DNA of 64,000 nucleotides from Streptococcus cristatus. Its GTDB lineage: Bacteria > Bacillota > Bacilli > Lactobacillales > Streptococcaceae. This document shows positions 43,167-50,776 of this stretch, piece by piece. The notes beneath the pieces were generated by a model. That model ran no database searches. It worked only from the letters and a program-made list of their open reading frames with translations, and was not told the origin of the DNA. Numbering within the stretch: the stretch's first letter is position 1; each line of letters starts with the position of its first letter. The stretch lies in assembly GCF_001578775.1 (NCBI RefSeq), contig NZ_KQ969062.1, forward strand, positions 585,410-649,409, written 5' to 3'. The translations under genes were made by a program, and so were the position numbers.

Positions 43167-43385
43167 ATGACATTAGAGGAGTATCTAAAGGCTCCCCCAA
43201 TGACTCCTGAGGAAAATGCCTATGCAGCCAATGTAAAATTTGTGAAGTTTAACCAAGAAAATAAAGCTAAACTTCCAACTTTAGCAGCTGAATTAATAGG
43301 CTGGAATAATGGAGAACGTTTAGTTACAGGGAAAGATCCACTAACGGGCAAAGACGCAAATCGTTGGGCGGCGGTGCAGAGTTAG
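43167..43385 (+). pseudogene. Pre-toxin (PT-TG) segment of an LXG-like toxin
   Basis: MTLEEYLKAPPMTPEENAYA starts at an ATG, then WNNGERLVTGKDPLTGKDAN and R-W before the frame runs into WAAVQS-stop. V-T-G-K-D-P-L-T-G-K is the PT-TG signature and corresponds to LITGIDPVTGEE in the LXG toxin at 32568. The linker of the next cassette continues in another frame (one base lost), so the toxin is disrupted exactly at the point where the RHS cores join the same linker elsewhere. Confidence 0.72.
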
Positions 43386-43876
43386 CTGTTTACATTGCAA
43401 GTAATTTCTATCCTATAGCTAAGGCTGGCAAATTAAGGAAACTTGAAAAAGCACTCGATGCAGTAGACGCAGTTAATGATGCTTCAAAAGCTACGAAGGC
43501 AGCTGATAAAGCATCAGATGCTGCTCGTGTGGTTGATAAAGTGGATGATGTTAAAGATGCTAATAAAGTAAACAAGCCGTTACAAATGCATCACTATGCG
43601 ACAAATAAGAGTAAAAAATATACTGCCGAATTTGAACGAATTGTACAAAGATATAATTTAGATTTAGATGAGATGTGGAATAAAGAATTACTGCCTCACC
43701 AGGGTCGGCATCCTAATGCTTATCATGAATTTGTGAAAGATAAATTAAATTTTATTGATGGAGTAGCAAATGGAAATCAAGAAATATTTCTTGATTTGTA
43801 TGAGAAAGAAGTAAGAAGCATAATTAGAAATAATCCTGATATGCTTTACTCGAATTATTGGAAAGGTTTAGACTAA
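43364..43876 (+). pseudogene. Orphan AHH-family nuclease tip G
   Basis: Frame from TTG 43364: GGGAELAVYIASNFYPIAKA and the common linker, then a complete tip LQMHHYATNKSKKYTAEFER, NLDLDEMWNKELLPHQGRHP and NAYHEFVKDKL. The H-H-Y-A-T-N-K, W-N and L-P-H-x-G-R-H-P-x-x-Y-H motifs are those of AHH/HNH-fold endonucleases found in RHS and LXG toxins. The tip itself is intact; only a start and N-terminal delivery part are missing. Stop overlaps the immunity start (TAATG). Confidence 0.8.
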
Positions 43877-44523
43877 TGTTTTATCAATTAAAATATGATA
43901 TGGATCTTGTAGATAAGGTTATTGAAAAAAAGAAATGCTATATTTATGGGGATGGTAATAATATCAATGACATCGAATATGAAAATTATCCTAAAGGTAG
44001 ATTTCATACAATAATATATTCTGAAAAGAAAGTAGAGTCGTGGCCAAATGTAGAATTCTATTATAATTCATTGGAGATGACAGAGGAAAGTGATTACTTA
44101 GGTAATATTGATTCATGGCCTATATTTAGAAAGAATGTAGTAAAAATACTAAAAAAAGAATACCCCAATTTAGAATTTTATCCTGTAAAATTAATTGATG
44201 TAGCTACTGGAAGCATCAATACAAATTATTTTGTTTTACATGTTCTCTGTGTAATTGATGCATTTGATATGAAAAATAGTAAATACCGTTATAATGAGAA
44301 ATACGATGTTTATTTTTTCGAACCCAAAGGAGAAAGAATAGACTCCTTAAAGTGTCAAGGAGTAGATGTTTTTCGCGCTTCGAAAAACTTTACTGTGATA
44401 TATGTATCAGAGAAATTTCGTCAAATGGTTATGAAACATAAGTGGACTGGTTTTGCATTCTATAGAGTTGCTGAAGATAATGAGGAACAAGAATATATAG
44501 AAAAACATGGTATATATGAATAA
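43876..44523 (+). CDS. Imm11-family (DUF1629-like) immunity protein G
   Basis: 215 residues from the ATG at 43876, coupled to the AHH tip by TAATG. Opens MFYQLKYDMDLVDKVIEKKK; contains a middle domain with NTNYFVLHVLCVIDAFD and ends with VDVFRASKNFTVIYVSEKFR and HKWTGFAFYRV, the F-R...V-S-E-x-F...x-T-G-x-x-F pattern of Imm11. AHH nuclease tips are commonly paired with Imm11 antidotes. Confidence 0.8.
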   Translation: MFYQLKYDMDLVDKVIEKKKCYIYGDGNNINDIEYENYPKGRFHTIIYSEKKVESWPNVEFYYNSLEMTEESDYLGNIDSWPIFRKNVVKILKKEYPNLEFYPVKLIDVATGSINTNYFVLHVLCVIDAFDMKNSKYRYNEKYDVYFFEPKGERIDSLKCQGVDVFRASKNFTVIYVSEKFRQMVMKHKWTGFAFYRVAEDNEEQEYIEKHGIYE

Positions 44524-44582
44524 TAGTCAGTTAGGTTCCTACTCCAAAAATGAAGAAGTCCATTGACAGAAAGGAGACCTGC

Positions 44583-44620
44583 ACCCTAAAAGTTAGAATA
44601 AAAAATCTAGCTTTCAGGGT
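44583..44620. repeat. Hairpin repeat variant, copy 4
   Basis: ACCCTAAAAGTTAGA ... TCTAGCTTTCAGGGT, preceded by CTGC as in copies 2 and 3 and followed by TTTTTATGAAATTTTG. Same element family, more diverged. Confidence 0.5.
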
Positions 44621-44706
44621 GTTTTTATGAAATTTTGAAGTATTACTCTACTCTTTATAATTATCAAAAAATCACATTTACAGAATACATTGGAACATGT
44701 CTGTGA

Positions 44707-45243
44707 TCCCAACAAGAGTTCAGCAAAGAAGCTAGTGAGCAGTTGGCTAAGCATAGTGATGAAGTAGCTAAGGGTGCGAAAGAAGCTGCAGAACAAGCTG
44801 GCAAGAAAGTTGGCAAGGAGTTCAGCAAGGAAGCTAGTGAACAACTATCTAAGCATGGCGATGATGTGGCAGATGCGGTCAAGGCGGTGGATAAGACCAC
44901 GGATACGGCAAAAGATGTAGCTAGAAGTGATGATGTTATTTCTAAAAATATACAAGCTTCTGAATTAACTATGACGGAAACAGTCAAAAATCATGCAAAT
45001 GATGTTATTAAACGTGGCAAATACATAGGTGATAAAGCTAGGCCATTCGTTGATAATGCTGGGACAGATTTAATTATTCAAGAAATTATCGATGGTGGCA
45101 TCCCTGTAAAAGATAAGTACTTACCAAATGGTTGGCGTTGGGAAGTGGAGGGTTCATTTAATGGAAGAAGCAATGGTATTTGGGAATTAGTTGTTGATTT
45201 AGATACAAATCAAATTGTACACTTTAACTTTACTAATAGGTAG
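44707..45243 (+). pseudogene. Orphan toxin tip H
   Basis: Open frame after TGA 44704, no start in context (TTG 44743 only). Two imperfect copies of an EFSKEASEQLAKHSDEVAKG-type segment, then DDVADAVKAVDKTTDTAKDV, shared with the linker of the LXG toxin at 32568. Tip: TMTETVKNHANDVIKRGKYI, RPFVDNAGTDLIIQEII, WRWEVEGSFNGRSNGIWELV and NQIVHFNFTNR. The G-x-W-E-L-V-V-D...T-x-x-I-x-H-F-N-F motif is one I associate with RHS/CdiA tips of unknown or RNase-like activity. Frame is intact. Confidence 0.72.
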
Positions 45244-45249
45244 GAAAAT

Positions 45250-45705
45250 ATGTTTAAAATAATAAAAAAAGAGTATAATCAGCAAGAGGAGTTAATATAT
45301 AAAATAGATACAAAGGAATTAATAGCTGCTCCAACAATAAATAGCGATATTACTTTTAATTTTATATATTTATTTTTAGGTTTTAATTCAGAAAATATGG
45401 AGTCCACTCAATTTTGGGGTTATCATAACGACTTTTCTTGGATAAAAAGAAGTTTGGTTCCTCCTAAATCTGATAAAGGTGTAATTGTTGTTACAGATAA
45501 TGATATTAATGGGGGGGATAGTTTTCGAATTGACTATGCTCAAAATTGGGAAACATATTATGATGAGCAATCAGGTTGGCTTAAAATTGGTTCTGAAATT
45601 TTGAGTGAAGATCTTAGCTATGTTGAATTTTTCAGAAATACTATTGCTGGTATTGATAGGTGTGGCAATATTCAAGAATTTTGGCTTAAACCTAAATTTA
45701 AATGA
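45250..45705 (+). CDS. Orphan immunity protein H
   Basis: 151 residues, AGGAAA before the ATG, 6 bases after tip H. Contains FIYLFLGFNSENMESTQFWG and a C-terminal FFRNTIAGIDRCGNIQEFWL. Cytoplasmic, no named family recognised; assigned by position after the tip. Confidence 0.62.
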   Translation: MFKIIKKEYNQQEELIYKIDTKELIAAPTINSDITFNFIYLFLGFNSENMESTQFWGYHNDFSWIKRSLVPPKSDKGVIVVTDNDINGGDSFRIDYAQNWETYYDEQSGWLKIGSEILSEDLSYVEFFRNTIAGIDRCGNIQEFWLKPKFK

Positions 45706-45720
45706 TATTAAACTAATTAG

Positions 45721-45790
45721 TCTTTCCAAGAATATGGATTTTCCTGATACGAATAATTGGTCTTCAATTACAGATTAGTTGATAGATATG
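45721..45790 (+). pseudogene. Barstar remnant 3
   Basis: Reads NMDFPDTNNWSSITD-stop-LIDM in frame, matching TIDLPDSDNWSSIIDWLTDL of the intact barstar at 39678; the W codon has become TAG at 45776. Only about 23 codons remain, at the far end of the island. Confidence 0.7.
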
Positions 45791-45815
45791 AAATATCAGA
45801 TTAAATTTCCTATTA

Positions 45816-46040
45816 TTGGTTTGGCTGTTTGCCCTACTTTTACTGGCGATTGTAATCAATATCCAGCTGAATCAACCCGAACATATGAGCGCTGACTATG
45901 TTGGGCTTTGGAAGTCAAGATGGCATGAGGAAAATAAAGACTGGCTCTATCCTCTGAAAAATATCTGTCTTGTCATTTTAGCGGTTCTAGCTGGTTCTGG
46001 TCTCATGATTGCGTTTTCCAAGAGTGAAAAATGGAAATAG
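45816..46040 (+). CDS. Small membrane protein or 3' fragment of one
   Basis: 74 codons from a TTG without a ribosome site. Two hydrophobic stretches (LFALLLLAIVINIQL and ICLVILAVLAGSGLMIAF) around a hydrophilic centre with WKSRWHEENKDWLYPLKN. The upstream bases are barstar debris, so the true 5' end may be missing. No family recognised. It marks the right edge of the AT-rich island. Confidence 0.4.
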   Translation: MVWLFALLLLAIVINIQLNQPEHMSADYVGLWKSRWHEENKDWLYPLKNICLVILAVLAGSGLMIAFSKSEKWK

Positions 46041-46160
46041 GATTTTGTAGATATGGAGCGGCCTATGAAATAAGGTAGTTTAACTTCATGTCCTAACAGA
46101 TCATCCTTTTAGAAGAGGCGGAATCTTGGTTGAAGGGACAGATAGGAGAATAGTTCATTG

Positions 46161-46184
46161 AAAGCAGTCCAAGAGACTGCTTTT
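46161..46184 (+). terminator. Small terminator before the acetyltransferase gene
   Basis: AAAGCAGTC / GACTGCTTTT with a 5-base loop. A TATAAT at 46189-46194 directly behind it is the likely -10 of the next gene. Confidence 0.6.
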
Positions 46185-46216
46185 CTGCTATAATAAAGAG
46201 AAGAACGAGGTGACAA

Positions 46217-46642
46217 ATGATTCGTAAAATAAAACTAAGAGACGCTGCAGCCATTCAGCGGCTCAATGCTGAGTGCTTGGGTTATGATTTCGATAGGGAC
46301 GCTACGGAGGCTCAACTGAAGAGGCTGCTAGAGAATGTTCAGCATTTGATTTTGGTAGCTGAAGAAGGCGGACAGGTCATAGGTTACGCTCATGCGGCTA
46401 GCTACGACTGTCTCTATTTCCCGTACTTGCTCAATCTCTTGGCTTTGGCTGTCGCTCAGGATTTTCAAGGGCAAGGACATGGCAGAGCGCTAATGCAAGC
46501 ATTGCGTGAGGAGGGAAAAGCGGCAGGTTACACAGGAATTCGGATTAATTCAGGCATTTCCCGCTCTTCAGCCCATGAATTTTATCGCAACCTCGGCTGT
46601 AGCGAAAAAGCAGACCAGAAACGCTTTTATTGGGAATTTTAG
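46217..46642 (+). CDS. GNAT-family N-acetyltransferase
   Basis: 141 residues. GNAT fold: motif A LALAVAQDFQGQGHGRALMQ (the Q/R-x-x-G-x-G/A acetyl-CoA loop is Q-G-Q-G-H-G) and motif B with SRSSAHEFYRNLGC near the end. Cytoplasmic; the acceptor substrate is unknown. Followed 15 bases later by a second, different GNAT gene, probably one operon. Confidence 0.88.
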   Translation: MIRKIKLRDAAAIQRLNAECLGYDFDRDATEAQLKRLLENVQHLILVAEEGGQVIGYAHAASYDCLYFPYLLNLLALAVAQDFQGQGHGRALMQALREEGKAAGYTGIRINSGISRSSAHEFYRNLGCSEKADQKRFYWEF

Positions 46643-46657
46643 AGAAAAGAGGAGAAG

Positions 46658-47116
46658 ATGAAGATCGAACAATTAACTCAGCAGCATGCTTTGGAAATTG
46701 CTAACGACTGGCATTACGAGACGCCTTATGACTTTTATGATATGGAAAATGATCTGGAGGATTATGAAGAAATAGTCTCCCTAGAAGCGCGTGGGGACCG
46801 TTATTATCAAGTGGTGCGAGATGGGGAACTCTATGGATTTTTCTGCTTAGAGCAGAAAGGAGATCGAACTTTGGAGCTTGGTTTGGGGATGAAGCCAGAG
46901 CACTGTGGAAAAGGTCAAGGCGCTGCATTTTTAGAGGAGATTTTGGATTTTGTCAGCGGTCAGTTCTCAGTCAAGAAGCTAGCACTGTCTGTAGCTGATT
47001 TTAACCAAAGAGCCCAGCAGCTTTATCTCAACATGGGCTTTGAAATGGTGAGGCGCATTCCGCAGGAAAGCAATGACGATATTCACCTCTTTGTGGAGAT
47101 GGAGAAGAAGCTTTAA
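46658..47116 (+). CDS. GNAT-family N-acetyltransferase
   Basis: 152 residues behind GAGGAG. Contains the acetyl-CoA loop GMKPEHCGKGQGAAFLEEIL and the C-terminal FNQRAQQLYLNMGFEMVRR typical of RimI/RimL-like GNATs. Substrate unknown. Second of two tandem GNAT genes. Confidence 0.86.
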   Translation: MKIEQLTQQHALEIANDWHYETPYDFYDMENDLEDYEEIVSLEARGDRYYQVVRDGELYGFFCLEQKGDRTLELGLGMKPEHCGKGQGAAFLEEILDFVSGQFSVKKLALSVADFNQRAQQLYLNMGFEMVRRIPQESNDDIHLFVEMEKKL

Positions 47117-47178
47117 CTTACCTATGACTGCTAATAGCAAATTTTGATAAGAGTATTAATAAACAAAAGGAGAAAACC

Positions 47179-47415
47179 ATGACATTTGAAGAAATTTTAC
47201 CAGGCCTTAAGGCCAAGAAAAAATATGTGCGTACAGGCTGGGGTGGAGCGGAAAACTACGTCCAGCTCTTTGACACGATTGAGCAGAATGGGGTGGCTCT
47301 CGAGGTGACACCTTATTTCCTCATCAATGTTTCAGGCGAAGGGGAGGGCTTCTCCATGTGGAGTCCAACTCCTTGTGATGTCCTCGCGACAGATTGGGTA
47401 GAAGTGGATGACTAA
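47179..47415 (+). CDS. DUF2829 protein (Tad2-like fold)
   Basis: 78 residues, full family length, behind AAAGGAGAA. MTFEEILPGLKAKKKYVRTG, W-G-G, Y-V-Q-L and the ending CDVLATDWVEVDD follow the DUF2829 pattern (F..al..lk.Gk.v.R.gW ... W.p...D.la.DW). The phage protein Tad2, which sequesters the Thoeris signal molecule, belongs to this family; most chromosomal and phage members are untested. No phage gene is near. Its stop overlaps the next start by 8 bases. Confidence 0.85.
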   Translation: MTFEEILPGLKAKKKYVRTGWGGAENYVQLFDTIEQNGVALEVTPYFLINVSGEGEGFSMWSPTPCDVLATDWVEVDD

Positions 47416-48106
47416 GACAGTACTGGTGACGGGAGCTAGCTCTGGCATCGGCCGAGCTCAGGCTCTGACCTTTTTGGAAAATGGCTACCGCGTTTATGGG
47501 GTAGATAAGGATGAAAATCCTGGCTTTTTAAATGAACTACGTTTTTTTAAAATGGATTTAACAGAGGATTTGACACCGCTCTTCACTAGCTTGCCTGAGG
47601 TGGACATTCTCTGTAATACAGCAGGTGTCTTGGACGATTATCGTCCCTTGAACGAGACCAGTGACGAGGATTGGGAGCAGATTTTTGCGCTCAATCTGAC
47701 CGCAACCATGAAAATCACTCGTTTTTACCTGCAGAAAATGCTGGAGAAAAAGTCTGGTATCATCATTAATATGTGCTCGATTGCTAGTTTTTTGGCTGGC
47801 GGAGGCGGTGCTGCCTATACAGCCTCCAAGCATGCTCTAGCTGGTTTGACCAAGCAGATAGCCTTGGACTATGCGGATCAAAATATCCAAGTTTTTGGCC
47901 TGGCACCAGGCGCTGTCAAGACAGCCATGACTGCTGCAGATTTTGAGCCAGGCGGGCTGGCAGATTGGGTTGCTGAGGAAACGCCGATCAAGCGCTGGCT
48001 GGATCCTCAGGAAGTGGCTGATGTCAGCCTCTTTCTGGCAAGTGGTAAGGCAGCTGCTATGCAGGGCGAGATTATCAAAATCGACGGCGGCTGGAGTTTG
48101 AAGTAA
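47408..48106 (+). CDS. Short-chain dehydrogenase/reductase (FabG-like)
   Basis: 232 residues. Rossmann nucleotide loop TGASSGIGRAQALTF at the N-terminus, N-A-G motif as CNTAG, catalytic Ser and Tyr-x-x-x-Lys in CSIASFLAGGGGAAYTASKH, and a C-terminal IKIDGGWSLK. Classical SDR of the 3-oxoacyl-ACP reductase type, but it is not in the fab cluster, so the substrate is open. Translationally coupled to the DUF2829 gene by an 8-base overlap. Confidence 0.88.
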   Translation: MTKTVLVTGASSGIGRAQALTFLENGYRVYGVDKDENPGFLNELRFFKMDLTEDLTPLFTSLPEVDILCNTAGVLDDYRPLNETSDEDWEQIFALNLTATMKITRFYLQKMLEKKSGIIINMCSIASFLAGGGGAAYTASKHALAGLTKQIALDYADQNIQVFGLAPGAVKTAMTAADFEPGGLADWVAEETPIKRWLDPQEVADVSLFLASGKAAAMQGEIIKIDGGWSLK

Positions 48107-48126
48107 GTGAATGAAGGATGCGAACA

Positions 48127-48870
48127 ATGAAAAAAGCTAAGAACCTTTTCCAAACCTGGACCAAAAATATGGTAATTTACGGTTTGGATGCTGGTCTAGG
48201 GCAATTCTTCATGAATGCGCCTGAGACAACTTGCCTTTACCAACTAGGGAACTTTCTTTTTCCAGCTGGTCAGGTGGATCCGGATTTGTGGCAGGACTAT
48301 AGCACAAAATACAGCTTGGCTGACAAGGTCATTATCTCTGAGGAGCCCAGTTGGCAAGAGTTTCTGGATAGTCAGAGTGAGTTGCAACGGTTTACTCGCT
48401 ACGCTTTTGCTGACAGGGCAGACTTTGACACAGAGGCCTTGGAGAAATGTCAGAGCAGTCTACCAGTAAACTACCACCTTTGTCCGATTGTTGAGGAGAG
48501 TTATGAGCGTTTGGCTGAGGAAGTCTGGTCTCAGGATTTGCGGGGTGATTTTTCTGATTTTGACCATTTTAAAGCGTCGGGTGGCTTTGGTTTTTTACTC
48601 TATTCAGATAAGGAAATCATCGCTGCTGTATCGACAGGATTGGTCTATCATGGAGCTCTTGAGATTGAAATTGCTACCAAGCCAGCCTACCAAAGGCAGG
48701 GCTTGGCCAAAATCTTGGGAGCCCGGATGATTTTAGAAGCTCAAAAACGCTCACTCTTTCCACTATGGGATGCGCACAACGAAGCTTCCAAGAAGGTTGC
48801 AGAAAGCTTGGACTATCAATGTCTAGGAGCTTATCTGGCCTATGAATGGAAAGGGACTTTTGACCAATGA
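48127..48870 (+). CDS. GNAT acetyltransferase of the long (GNAT_acetyltran-like) type
   Basis: 247 residues; ATG at 48127 is preferred to 48118 because AAGGATG precedes it at normal distance. The N-terminal 120 residues are a non-catalytic domain; the C-terminal part has the GNAT core ALEIEIATKPAYQRQGLAKI with the R-Q-G-L-A loop, and ends with DAHNEASKKVAESLDY. This layout matches the two-domain PF12746-type GNATs of Firmicutes. Substrate unknown. Confidence 0.8.
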   Translation: MKKAKNLFQTWTKNMVIYGLDAGLGQFFMNAPETTCLYQLGNFLFPAGQVDPDLWQDYSTKYSLADKVIISEEPSWQEFLDSQSELQRFTRYAFADRADFDTEALEKCQSSLPVNYHLCPIVEESYERLAEEVWSQDLRGDFSDFDHFKASGGFGFLLYSDKEIIAAVSTGLVYHGALEIEIATKPAYQRQGLAKILGARMILEAQKRSLFPLWDAHNEASKKVAESLDYQCLGAYLAYEWKGTFDQ

Positions 48871-49078
48871 AGAAAACCAAACCTATTTTTTAAAAGATAT
48901 CATGGAGGCTGTAAAATCGGAAGAGCTAGAAGATGATTTCTGTTTGTATGCTAAGGAAAATGAAGAACTGAATTTTCAGGACTGCTACTTGCTTGCAGAT
49001 TATCATCAAGTGGTGGATAATAGGGATGTTTATCCTAGACAAGTAAGGGAGTTAGAGCTAGATAGAGCCTCTTTATAA
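48842..49078 (+). CDS. Short hypothetical protein
   Basis: 78 residues overlapping the upstream gene by 29 bases in another frame. Acidic, with KDIMEAVKSEELEDDFCLYA and a DNRDVYPRQVRELEL ending, a composition resembling small proteins linked to immunity-type genes. The ATG has no clear ribosome site; a second ATG at 48902 may be the real start. Uncertain but the frame has protein-like composition. Confidence 0.4.
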   Translation: MNGKGLLTNEENQTYFLKDIMEAVKSEELEDDFCLYAKENEELNFQDCYLLADYHQVVDNRDVYPRQVRELELDRASL

Positions 49079-49245
49079 GAACAGCATACAAAGCTTTATC
49101 CTGTCTGTTATAAATGATTCTACGAACTATGAGTCTGTCTTTTTGCATAAATTTTCTAGAGTAAATGTTTATATAAAATGGAAAAATCTAGCAGAATTGC
49201 TTGAATTGTGATACAATAAAGCGATTTGTGAAAGGAAATGATTGA

Positions 49246-50631
49246 ATGAGTGAAAATAAGTTGAAAAATAACGAGAAAACAGAAAAGAACGGGATGAAAC
49301 GAGGCTTACAAAATCGGCATGTTCAGATTATAGCCATTGCTGGAACCATCGGCACGGGACTTTTCTTGGGGGCGGGACGCTCGATTAGCCTGACGGGTCC
49401 ATCCATTATCTTGATTTACATGCTGACGGGTCTTTTCATGTATCTGATGATGCGGGCGATTGGGGAAATGCTTTACTACGACCCTGACCAGCATACCTTT
49501 ATCAACTTTATTACCAAATATTTGGGAACTGGCTGGGGGTATTTTTCTGGTTGGTCCTACTGGATTTCTCTGATTTTTATCGGAATGGCTGAGATTACGG
49601 CTGTTGCCCAGTATGTGCAATATTGGTTTCCTGATTGGCCAGCTTGGATGATTCAGCTTGTCTTTCTAGCCCTTCTTAGCTTGGTCAATCTGATAGCGGT
49701 TCGAGTCTTTGGCGAGGTCGAATTTTGGTTTGCTATGATAAAGATTGTAGCCATCATAGCTTTGATTGCAACGGCTATCTTTATGGTATTGACAGGCTTT
49801 AAAACGCCTCACGGAGTAGCCAGTTTTGGGAATATTGGCCGAGGTTTTCATCTTTTCCCTAATGGCTTTGTAAGTTTTGTCATGGCTTTCCAGATGGTTT
49901 TCTTTGCCTATCAGGCCATTGAATTTATCGGGATTACCACTTCTGAAACGGCTAATCCACGAGCGGTCTTGCCAAAAGCTATCAAAGAAATTCCTTTGCG
50001 GATTGTCTTGTTTTACGGGGGGTCTCTTCTTGCCATTATGGCCATCATTCCTTGGGAAAAACTAGCAACGGCTGACTCTCCCTTTGTTATTGTTTTTAAG
50101 TTAGCAGGTCTCAAATGGGCGGCAGCCTTGATTAACTTCGTGGTTCTGACCTCAGCGGCCTCCGCACTGAACTCGACCCTCTACTCAACAGGTCGCCATT
50201 TGTATCAGATTGCCCACGATACGCCCAATCCTTTTCTTGAGAAAATAGGAGCTGGGAAACTATCTCGGCAAAATGTTCCGCAGAATGCGATTTTGGCTTC
50301 AGCGGCTACCATTGCCTTTGCGGCCTTTATCAAGATTCTTCCGGGAGTATCGGACTCCTTTGCTCTGATTACGGCTTCCTCATCTGGTGTTTACATCGCT
50401 ATTTATGGTCTGACTATGCTGGCCCACCTTAAATATCGCAAGTCACCAGATTTTATGGCAGATGGTTATCTCATGCCAGCCTACAAGTTTCTCAATCCTT
50501 TGACCATGCTCTTCTTTGCCTTTGTCTTTGTCACTCTTTTCTTACAAGAGTCAACGGTGGTGGGAGCAATCGGATCAGCTGTCTGGATTGTCGTCTTTGG
50601 TCTTTACAGCCAGTTCAAATTCCGAAAATAA
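49246..50631 (+). CDS. Amino-acid permease (AAT family of the APC superfamily)
   Basis: 461 residues, twelve membrane segments, ATG behind AAAGGAAATG. The first helix region IIAIAGTIGTGLFLGAGRSI and the following GPSIILIYMLTG are typical of the AAT/GabP-LysP-AroP type; helix 3 has MRAIGEMLYYDPDQHTFINF. It should import an amino acid with protons; specificity cannot be read. Single gene with a terminator after it. Confidence 0.9.
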   Translation: MSENKLKNNEKTEKNGMKRGLQNRHVQIIAIAGTIGTGLFLGAGRSISLTGPSIILIYMLTGLFMYLMMRAIGEMLYYDPDQHTFINFITKYLGTGWGYFSGWSYWISLIFIGMAEITAVAQYVQYWFPDWPAWMIQLVFLALLSLVNLIAVRVFGEVEFWFAMIKIVAIIALIATAIFMVLTGFKTPHGVASFGNIGRGFHLFPNGFVSFVMAFQMVFFAYQAIEFIGITTSETANPRAVLPKAIKEIPLRIVLFYGGSLLAIMAIIPWEKLATADSPFVIVFKLAGLKWAAALINFVVLTSAASALNSTLYSTGRHLYQIAHDTPNPFLEKIGAGKLSRQNVPQNAILASAATIAFAAFIKILPGVSDSFALITASSSGVYIAIYGLTMLAHLKYRKSPDFMADGYLMPAYKFLNPLTMLFFAFVFVTLFLQESTVVGAIGSAVWIVVFGLYSQFKFRK

Positions 50632-50655
50632 CCCCTTTGTAGGAAAAACGTGTTT

Positions 50656-50690
50656 TCTCTCAGTCTAACTGGCTGAGAGATTTTCTTTTT
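50656..50690 (+). terminator. Terminator after the amino-acid permease
   Basis: TCTCTCAG / CTGAGAGA stem followed by TTTTCTTTTT. Confidence 0.75.
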
Positions 50691-50776
50691 AGTTGCTTTA
50701 TTCACTTTTTAAGGTATAGGTATTTGGCCGATAAAATGATATAATGAAGAAAGAAATAATATAAAATGAGGCTGAA

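Noticed and set aside
34500-45800. Prophage or integrative element
   Set aside because: No integrase, phage structural, relaxase or attachment-site features seen; content is tips, immunity genes and RHS/LXG pieces only.
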